From an uncultured Collinsella sp. (GTDB lineage Bacteria > Actinomycetota > Coriobacteriia > Coriobacteriales > Coriobacteriaceae), in the NCBI GenBank assembly GCA_900547835.1, contig URIJ01000132.1:1-5699 (forward strand): DNA of 5,699 nt, in the 5' to 3' direction. The translations under genes and the position numbers were made by a program. Positions 1 to 4,531 of this stretch are shown here, in pieces. Below the pieces are notes generated by a model. It was not told the origin of the DNA, searched no databases, and worked only from the letters and a program-made list of their open reading frames with translations. Each line of letters begins with the position of its first letter. The first letter of the stretch is position 1.

Positions 1-71
1 TCGACGGCAAGCTGCGTCCGGATCTGCCCATGGTGGATACGCCGTACAGCCGCGCCCGTCACCGCGGGTAG
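1..71 (+). CDS. 3' end of an unrecognised protein-coding gene (partial)
   Basis: An open frame enters the window with its first full codon at position 3 and runs 22 codons to a TAG at 69-71. The peptide ends ...PYSRARHRG. The basic, proline-containing tail has no motif I can assign to a family. The frame is supported by G/C-rich third positions and by a strong intrinsic terminator about 70 bases after the stop, which is where the transcript of a gene ending here would be expected to finish. The start and nearly all of the protein lie upstream of the window, so no function is proposed. A chance open frame of this length cannot be excluded. Confidence 0.45.
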   Translation, partial: DGKLRPDLPMVDTPYSRARHRG

Positions 72-140
72 GGTAGAGCGTGGACGGCCATTGTTGACGG
101 GCCGTTCGCGCTCAACATCAACTACATACGCTGCGCCTTT

Positions 141-176
141 GGCCCCGGCTCCATCGCGAGCCGGGGCCTTTTGTTT
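141..176 (+). terminator. Rho-independent terminator
   Basis: A perfect 10-bp GC-rich stem (ggccccggct at 141-150 with agccggggcc at 159-168) encloses an 8-base loop and is followed at once by TTTTGTTT. This is a textbook intrinsic terminator. It most likely ends the transcript of the gene whose stop codon is at 69-71, and it separates that gene from the repeats and promoter region downstream. Confidence 0.9.
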
Positions 177-192
177 GGAACGCCTCCGCATA

Positions 193-308
193 CGGAAACT
201 GCGTCCCGGATTTGGCGCTCAGAACGGGACACGCTTTCCGGATGGCATGTTTGGCGGAAACTACGGCCCAGTTTTTGGCTCCAGAACGGGATACATTTTC
301 CGGAACGG
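193..308. repeat. Two tandem copies of a degenerate repeat, 62-bp period
   Basis: Copy 1 (193-245) and copy 2 (255-308) align without gaps at a fixed offset of 62. Shared blocks are cggaaact (193/255), agaacggga (221/283) and a tttccgga-like end (235/297). Within copy 1 the outer ends form an imperfect hairpin: GGAAA...TCCCG pairs with CGGGA...TTTCC, with a mismatched centre. Copy 2 keeps the ends but has lost part of this pairing. The arrangement is that of a dispersed intergenic palindromic element. No convincing gene lies in it; frames crossing it on both strands lack ribosome sites and family signatures. Confidence 0.7.
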
Positions 309-348
309 TCCACGTGCGGTGGTGTACCGCCCCTTTTGCGTGCGCCGC

Positions 349-378
349 TTGTCGAATTACGTTATAGCTAGCTATATT
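349..378 (+). promoter_or_regulatory. Probable sigma-70-type promoter of the ATPase gene at 428
   Basis: TTGTCG (349-354; 4/6 match to TTGACA) is followed after 18 bases by TATATT (373-378; 5/6 match to TATAAT). This predicts transcription starting near 385, inside the loop of the inverted repeat. A perfect TATAAT also exists at 388-393 but has no good -35 partner. Because the -10 lies in the left arm of the palindrome, a protein bound there would block the promoter. Confidence 0.45.
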
Positions 379-412
379 ATAGGAAGGTATAATATAGCTA
401 GCTATAACGTAA
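357..412. repeat. Perfect 25-bp inverted repeat with 6-base centre, operator-like
   Basis: The left arm 357-381 is the exact reverse complement of the right arm 388-412, and the centre is GGAAGG (382-387). Each arm itself contains the self-complementary 14-mer tatagctagctata, at 363-376 and 393-406, so two identical dyad sites sit exactly 30 bp apart, about three helical turns. The element is AT-rich against a GC-rich background. It overlaps the probable -10 box and ends just before the ribosome-binding site (AAGGAAGGA, 412-420) of the downstream ATPase. The likely role is an operator for a dimeric or tetrameric regulator, possibly autoregulatory. Cruciform or RNA-hairpin formation is the alternative. 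Confidence 0.9.
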
Positions 413-427
413 AGGAAGGATGGTCCT

Positions 428-1819
428 ATGTTTATCGGAAGAACAGCGGAAATGTCCGAGCTCAATCGACTGTATGGCACGGGCTCCTTTGAGATGCCTG
501 TGATTTACGGCCGCCGTCGCGTGGGCAAAACGCGTCTTATCACGGAGTTCATCCAAGGCAAGAAGGCTATTTACTTTCAAGCTCGTCGTACCAATGCAGT
601 GGCAAACCTGCACGGCTTTAGCCAGGCGATACTTGCGGGTTCGGTTGGTGCTGCAGGTGTGTCGTTTCGTAGCTTTGACGAGGCATTCGATGCGTTGGCC
701 ACCATGGCTCGCACGGAACGTTTGATTGTTGTGATTGACGAGTATCCCTATCTCGCCCAATCGAATCCCGAGATCAGCTCGTTGCTGCAAGACAAGATCG
801 ATCACTTGTACAAAGAGACCAAGCTCATGCTTATCCTGTGCGGCTCGTCTCTTTCGTTTATGGAGGAACAGGTGTTGGGCTACGAGAGCCCACTATACGG
901 TAGGCGTACGGCCCAGTTTAAGATCATGCCGCTCGATTTTACGACGACCCTCGGGTTGTGGCAGAGCATGGGTCGCGAAGACGCTGCAGTTTGCTATGGC
1001 ATGACGGGTGGCATTCCTGCATATATCGAGAAAGTCGATCCTGCCGCACCGCTCAAGGACAACATCAAACGTCTTTTTCTTACTCCTACGGGTTATCTCT
1101 TTGAGGAGCCGAGTAACCTGCTGTTGCAAGAGTGCCGCAATCCCGAGCAATATGATGCGATCGTGCAAGCAATTGCCCAGGGGCGCTCGAGAATTTCGGA
1201 GATTGCGAGCTCCACGGGAATCCCTGCGAGCAACGTTAAGAGCTATGTGGATAAGCTGGCGTCGCTTGGGATTGTCGAGCGCGAGCTGCCCCTAAACGAG
1301 ACGAGCAATAAGCGGGCCGTGTATCTGCTGAGCGACCAGATGTTTAGGTTCTGGTACAAGTTTGTGCCGCAGAACATCGGGCTGATTCAAAACGATATGG
1401 CCGAGATGGCGTATAAGCGCATTGAGCCGCACATATCGGATTACATGGGTACGGTCTTTGAGCTTATATGCAGGCAATACGTGTACGAACTCGCGCGCGC
1501 GGGCCAGCTCGATGTGGTTCCGGCGAGCGTCGGGCGCTGGTGGGGGACGGACAATCGCACACATACGCAGGAAGAAATCGACTTGATTGTTGACGATGGC
1601 GAGGGCGCTGCGCTGTTTGCGGAGTGCAAATGGCGCAATGAACCGGTTGGCGAGGATGTGCTGCAAAAGCTCGTGCACCGAAGCGAGCTCTTTAGACGGC
1701 AGCAAAAAAGCTATGCGATCTTCTCGAAGCGAGGCTTTACGCAAGGATGTCAGGAAGCTGCGGCGAGCAGGGGAGATGCCAAGCTGATTTCGTTTGCCGA
1801 GATGTGCGAGCGGAGATAA
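428..1819 (+). CDS. P-loop ATPase, archaeal-ATPase (ATPase_2)/DUF234 family, with PD-(D/E)XK-like C-terminus
   Basis: The 463-residue product is close to the usual length of this family. It opens with the typical MFIGR. Walker A is GRRRVGKT (28-35), Walker B is VVIDEYPYL (101-109), the sensor-like strand is LILCGSS (135-141), and the arginine-bearing SPLYGRRT follows (154-161). A winged-helix-like segment (about 253-287, ISEIASSTGIPASNVKSYV) precedes the family signature YLLSDQMFRFWYKF (299-312). The C-terminus has D385 and ECK (399-401), the order of a PD-(D/E)XK nuclease fold; whether it cuts DNA is unknown. The start is fixed by AAGGAAGGA at 412-420, seven bases before the ATG. The gene stands alone after the inverted-repeat operator/promoter and has no obvious terminator behind it. 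Such ATPases are mostly uncharacterised; the combination suggests ATP-driven nucleic-acid binding, which is inference. Confidence 0.9.
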   Translation: MFIGRTAEMSELNRLYGTGSFEMPVIYGRRRVGKTRLITEFIQGKKAIYFQARRTNAVANLHGFSQAILAGSVGAAGVSFRSFDEAFDALATMARTERLIVVIDEYPYLAQSNPEISSLLQDKIDHLYKETKLMLILCGSSLSFMEEQVLGYESPLYGRRTAQFKIMPLDFTTTLGLWQSMGREDAAVCYGMTGGIPAYIEKVDPAAPLKDNIKRLFLTPTGYLFEEPSNLLLQECRNPEQYDAIVQAIAQGRSRISEIASSTGIPASNVKSYVDKLASLGIVERELPLNETSNKRAVYLLSDQMFRFWYKFVPQNIGLIQNDMAEMAYKRIEPHISDYMGTVFELICRQYVYELARAGQLDVVPASVGRWWGTDNRTHTQEEIDLIVDDGEGAALFAECKWRNEPVGEDVLQKLVHRSELFRRQQKSYAIFSKRGFTQGCQEAAASRGDAKLISFAEMCERR

Positions 1820-1870
1820 CCAAGCACGCTCTGATGTGATGCTCGGAATGGGTCGCGCTAAGGATGCCAA

Positions 1871-1985
1871 GCGTAAAACCTTCAATGAAAATGGCGTAAA
1901 AACTACATCTGTCATGGCGTAAAAACTACATTGAAAGTAGCGTAAAATCAGCATTGAGAATGGCGTAATTTCGCATATCGCATGA
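1871..1985. repeat. Five tandem 23-bp iteron-like repeats upstream of the DUF4143 ATPase gene
   Basis: GCGTAA recurs at 1871, 1894, 1917, 1940 and 1963, exactly 23 bp apart each time. The two central copies are nearly identical over gcgtaaaaactacat, usually followed by tgaaaatg or a variant of it. The outer copies are degenerate; the fifth keeps only gcgtaa and a shifted gcat. There are no spacers, so this is not a CRISPR array. The array ends 19 bases before the ATG of the next gene and fills most of the gap between the two ATPase genes. Regularly phased sites before a single gene suggest cooperative binding of a regulator, possibly the ATPase itself (inference). A clear -35/-10 pair could not be picked out; TAAAAT at 1943-1948 is the best -10-like hexamer. 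Confidence 0.85.
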
Positions 1986-2004
1986 TAGAGAGGGACGGCC
2001 GTCT

Positions 2005-3300
2005 ATGGATGCACCAAAGAGATTGACCCAAAAGGGATATAGGCCCCGGCTCATAGAGGAGCGCCTCGACACCCTTATGCGGGCGTTTGGCTGTGTGGAG
2101 ATCAACGGCCCCAAATGGTGCGGCAAGACCTGGACGGCGCTCTCTCGCTCGGCGAGCGTCTCCAGGCTCGATGAGCCTGCGCAGCGTGCGGCGGCAGAGG
2201 TCGACCCAAGCCTGGCGCTCATCGGCGATGCGCCACACCTGGTCGATGAATGGCAGGAGGTGCTCGAGGTTTGGGATGCCGCCCGGCGTTTCGTGGACGC
2301 GAGCGGCAACGAACGGGGGACACTTTTGCTCACGGGCTCGACCGCGCTCAAAAGCGAGGAGCGCAGCCATGTTCGTCATTCCGGCACGGGTAGGATCGCC
2401 CGTCTGTCAATGCGCCCCATGGCCCTGTGTGAGTCGGGCGACGGCGAGCCGCTCGTGTCACTGGCAAGCCTCTTTAAGGGCGAGGATTTTGCCCCTCAGC
2501 GTCGCGAGAGCACGGTGGATGACGTCGCCCGCTGGTGCTGCAGGGGCGGTTGGCCTGCAAATCTTGGGCTTTCGGAAGATCTTGCGCGAGAGACGGCAAG
2601 CCAGTACGTGCACTCGGTGCTCGACGTCAACGTGCTGGACGAGGGCATGTCGCCCGAGCTTGCACACGGCCTTTTGCGAGCTCTTGCCATGAACGAGAGC
2701 CAGGCTGTCACGTACAAGACGCTCGTAAAGGACGCCTCGTACGGTGAGGCGGGCCCCGACGAGAGGACCATCGCTGCGTACTTGGACCTCTTCAACAGGC
2801 TCAAGCTGACCGAGGACCTGTGCGGATGGGAGCCGCCCATGCGCTCGAAGGCCCGCGTTCGCGTGCGCCCCAAGCGCTACTTCTGTGACCCGTCACTTGC
2901 GGCGGCGTTGCTGGGGGCTACCCCTGAGCGGCTGCTTGGCGATATGCAAACGCTGGGGATGCTCTTTGAGAATCTCGTCCTGCGCGACGTGCGCGTGTTC
3001 CTTTCCACCTACGGCGGTGTCGACAACAGTGTCCATTATTTCCGAGATGAGAAGGGCCTTGAGGTCGATCTGATCGTTGAGCACGACGGGCGCTGGGGAG
3101 CCATCGAGGTCAAGCTGAGTGATGCGAAAGCAGACGATGGAGCGAGAAATCTCAAGGCGCTGGAGAGGAAAGTGCTCTCCAATCCTGCCGCCCAGAATGC
3201 CACGCCGGCGTTTTTGGCGGTCGTGGTTGGAAAGGGGAGCATTGCCTACACACGCGACGACGGCGTGGCGGTGATTCCCATGGCGGCACTTGGGGCGTAG
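2005..3300 (+). CDS. P-loop ATPase, AAA_14/DUF4143 family
   Basis: The 431-residue product is of usual family length. The family-typical Walker A GPKWCGKT is at 35-42, a Walker B-like PHLVDEWQEV at 77-86, the strand LLLTGST at 107-113, and HSGTGRIARLSMRPMAL at 125-141, all hallmarks of AAA_14 proteins. The DUF4143 half includes YFCDPSLAAALLG and LGMLFENLVLRDV, then a PD-(D/E)XK-like core: EVDLIVE (353-359, with D355) and IEVKLS (367-372, E368 and K370). The ATG has GAGAGGGA at 1988-1995, nine bases upstream. The gene lies 185 bp after the first ATPase on the same strand, but the iteron array between them argues for its own control. Proteins of this family are widespread and poorly characterised, and no substrate can be inferred. 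No strong terminator follows closely. Confidence 0.92.
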   Translation: MDAPKRLTQKGYRPRLIEERLDTLMRAFGCVEINGPKWCGKTWTALSRSASVSRLDEPAQRAAAEVDPSLALIGDAPHLVDEWQEVLEVWDAARRFVDASGNERGTLLLTGSTALKSEERSHVRHSGTGRIARLSMRPMALCESGDGEPLVSLASLFKGEDFAPQRRESTVDDVARWCCRGGWPANLGLSEDLARETASQYVHSVLDVNVLDEGMSPELAHGLLRALAMNESQAVTYKTLVKDASYGEAGPDERTIAAYLDLFNRLKLTEDLCGWEPPMRSKARVRVRPKRYFCDPSLAAALLGATPERLLGDMQTLGMLFENLVLRDVRVFLSTYGGVDNSVHYFRDEKGLEVDLIVEHDGRWGAIEVKLSDAKADDGARNLKALERKVLSNPAAQNATPAFLAVVVGKGSIAYTRDDGVAVIPMAALGA

Positions 3301-3326
3301 TGGTTTTGCGGGCGTGCCGTGCTTCC

Positions 3327-3371
3327 TTTACCGAAAATCCATTTGGTAAACCAGATGCTCGCGGATAGAAT
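3327..3371 (+). promoter_or_regulatory. Promoter-like sequence overlapping a 24-bp imperfect palindrome
   Basis: TTGGTA (3343-3348; 4/6 match to the -35 consensus), a 17-base spacer and TAGAAT (3366-3371; 5/6 match to the -10 consensus) form a reasonable sigma-70 promoter. The -35 overlaps an imperfect palindrome at 3327-3350 in which TTTACC pairs with GGTAAA and 8 of 12 positions are complementary, as in an operator. No protein-coding gene follows closely on this strand, so any transcript starting near 3378 would be non-coding or a long leader for the exonuclease gene at 3750. The prediction rests on sequence only. Confidence 0.3.
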
Positions 3372-3428
3372 AAAGTTGACGGCAGCCCAAGGGTGATAGC
3401 TGGGCAGCGCCGTTGCTTGGTCAAGAGG

Positions 3429-3596
3429 TCAGTGCCTTAATGGCAGCGACTTGTTATGCTTCGAATGCTGCTTGAGTGCCTCGGAAAGTTCGATAAGCGC
3501 CGTGAAGAGCGAGACCAAAGCAACCAAGAGCTCTGTGAGCTCTGATGGGCCCGGGATGACCTCTGATTCAAGTCACCGGGCCTCAATCTTTTTCAT
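3429..3596 (-). pseudogene. Possible small hydrophobic protein gene, interrupted by one in-frame TGA
   Basis: On the minus strand an ATG at 3594-3596 opens MKKIEAR, then TGA (3573-3575). The same frame continues 47 residues to a TGA at 3429-3431. The continuation contains a strongly hydrophobic, helix-like LVALVSLFTALIELSEALK and a polar, basic tail (QHSKHNKS), the general shape of small membrane peptides such as holin-like or type I toxins. I see no good ribosome-binding site before the ATG and no standard start with a good site after the TGA; an in-frame TTG could give a 31-residue peptide. It may be a decayed gene (TGG to TGA would restore 55 residues) or a chance frame. The plus-strand frame over the same bases (3451-3711) reads as a low-complexity shadow. 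Confidence 0.2.
3548..3593 (+). terminator. Terminator-like hairpin in the 3301-3749 gap
   Basis: GGCCCGG (3548-3554) pairs with CCGGGCC (3576-3582) and, across a two-base bulge, TGAC (3557-3560) pairs with GTCA (3572-3575). Five T residues follow at 3589-3593, six bases after the stem. It could end read-through from the DUF4143 ATPase gene or a short transcript from the promoter-like site near 3343-3371. The gap before the T run makes it weaker than the terminator at 141-176. A second small hairpin (AGAGCTC/GAGCTCT, 3527-3543) sits just upstream. Confidence 0.45.
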
Positions 3597-3749
3597 GCAT
3601 TTGAATAGAGCGGGCGACTCTCTTGGGGCCGTCTGCATGGCGTGTGCTTGGCGCATGGTATTGCGCCCCGCTTTCATGTCCGCGCGGGCGCCTATCCTTA
3701 CGGCAATGTAGCCGCCTATGTAGCAAGCGGCAGTTGACGGAGAAAGGCC

Positions 3750-4490
3750 ATGACCGTGTCAGCTGAAAAGACGCCGGGTATCTCGGCTATCGACACGACG
3801 AACTTTGCGCGCCAGATTGTGCTGGACTTTGAGTTTGCGCCGGTGCCAAAGCAGCGCCAGCGCCGTGGACTGCGCAATGAGATTATCGAGGTCGGCGCCG
3901 TCAAGCTCGATTACCACGGCAACGTTATGGGCGAGTTCTCGCAGTTTGTGCAGACGGAATTTACCGAAGGCGTTGCGTTTCCCGTCCGCGAGCTCACAGG
4001 TATATCGGCCGTGGACACCGCGATGGCCGACCCGCTCTACATGGTGATCAAAAGGCTCAGCGATTGGATCGGCCGCTACTCCGCCCAGATAGTTTGCTGG
4101 AGCGGGACGGACCGTCGACAGCTTATGACCGAGTGCCAGGCAAAGCAAATCGACCTTGCCGCATTTCCTACGGACTGGGCCGACCTGCAGGCGTTTTACA
4201 CCTCGATCATGGACGTGGGCAGCCACGGGTGCGTCTCTTTGAGTGACGCGGCGACGTGGCTTGGCATCGAGTTCGACGAGCCGACGGGTCACGCCCACAG
4301 CGCCCTTGCCGATGCGCGCGTGACCGCCAAGCTGCTCAAGCAGGTGATGGACGGGGACTACCGCGTGAGCCCGCGCGCCCAGGAAGTCCGCCAGCGGTGG
4401 GGGATGGGCGAGCGAGCTCAGACGCGCCTTTCTAGCAAGTGCCCCGAGCTGGGCGACCTGCTGCTGAAGCTGAAGGCGGCGGGAAGGTAG
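3750..4490 (+). CDS. DEDDh 3'-5' exonuclease (DnaQ/RNase T-like superfamily)
   Basis: The 246-residue product carries all three exonuclease motifs. Exo I is IVLDFEF (D26, E28), followed by NEIIEVGAV (43-51) as in many exonuclease-domain proteins. Exo II is WSGTDRRQL (D121). Exo III is GHAHSALADAR with H183 and D188, which places it in the DEDDh group. Such enzymes use two metal ions to remove nucleotides from 3' ends of DNA or RNA; the substrate here cannot be told. About 22 residues precede the fold and about 45 follow, with no second domain recognised. It is a stand-alone enzyme, not part of a polymerase subunit. The ATG is supported by GGAG at 3739-3742, seven bases upstream. It converges on the minus-strand gene ending at 4532, and the 41-bp gap lacks a clear terminator. 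Confidence 0.9.
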   Translation: MTVSAEKTPGISAIDTTNFARQIVLDFEFAPVPKQRQRRGLRNEIIEVGAVKLDYHGNVMGEFSQFVQTEFTEGVAFPVRELTGISAVDTAMADPLYMVIKRLSDWIGRYSAQIVCWSGTDRRQLMTECQAKQIDLAAFPTDWADLQAFYTSIMDVGSHGCVSLSDAATWLGIEFDEPTGHAHSALADARVTAKLLKQVMDGDYRVSPRAQEVRQRWGMGERAQTRLSSKCPELGDLLLKLKAAGR

Positions 4491-4531
4491 GGGCGTTAGC
4501 TGTCTGCATGGCGCGTGCCTGTCGCGTATCG

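Larger units (their letters stand above)
3301..3749. other. 449-bp intergenic region without a confident gene
   Basis: Apart from the palindrome/promoter-like site, the terminator-like hairpin and the broken minus-strand frame, the region shows only minor structure. There is an imperfect hairpin around 3381-3410 (GCCCA with TGGGC) and GGCGCA/TGCGCC at 3650-3667. The last 40 bases carry the ribosome-binding site of the exonuclease gene. I found no tRNA or rRNA and no convincing promoter directly ahead of 3750. Confidence 0.6.

Noticed and set aside
316..337. Small hairpin GCGGT/ACCGC followed by CCCTTTT, as a second terminator.
   Set aside because: Only a 5-bp stem, separated from the T run by three C residues; too weak to call, though it may reduce read-through into the operator region.
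388..393. Perfect TATAAT as the main -10 of the ATPase promoter.
   Set aside because: No acceptable -35 hexamer at 16-19 bases upstream and no extended -10 TG. It arises from the palindrome and has a mirror copy on the other strand.
91..492. Open frames on both strands across the 5' repeats and inverted repeat (e.g. 91-492 plus, 118-480 minus).
   Set aside because: They are made of the terminator, the 62-bp repeats and the palindrome; the palindrome gives IASY-type peptides on both strands. There are no ribosome sites, and they run into the well-supported ATPase gene.
1292..1954. 220-residue minus-strand open frame under the first ATPase gene.
   Set aside because: Shadow of the ATPase coding frame plus part of the iteron array; no ribosome site or family motif.
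1871..1985. CRISPR array.
   Set aside because: The units abut with no spacers, are degenerate, and there are no cas genes in the window.
3451..3711. 86-residue plus-strand open frame.
   Set aside because: No ribosome-binding site and serine-rich, low-complexity composition; it crosses the terminator-like hairpin. The opposite strand gives a more protein-like helix in the same bases.
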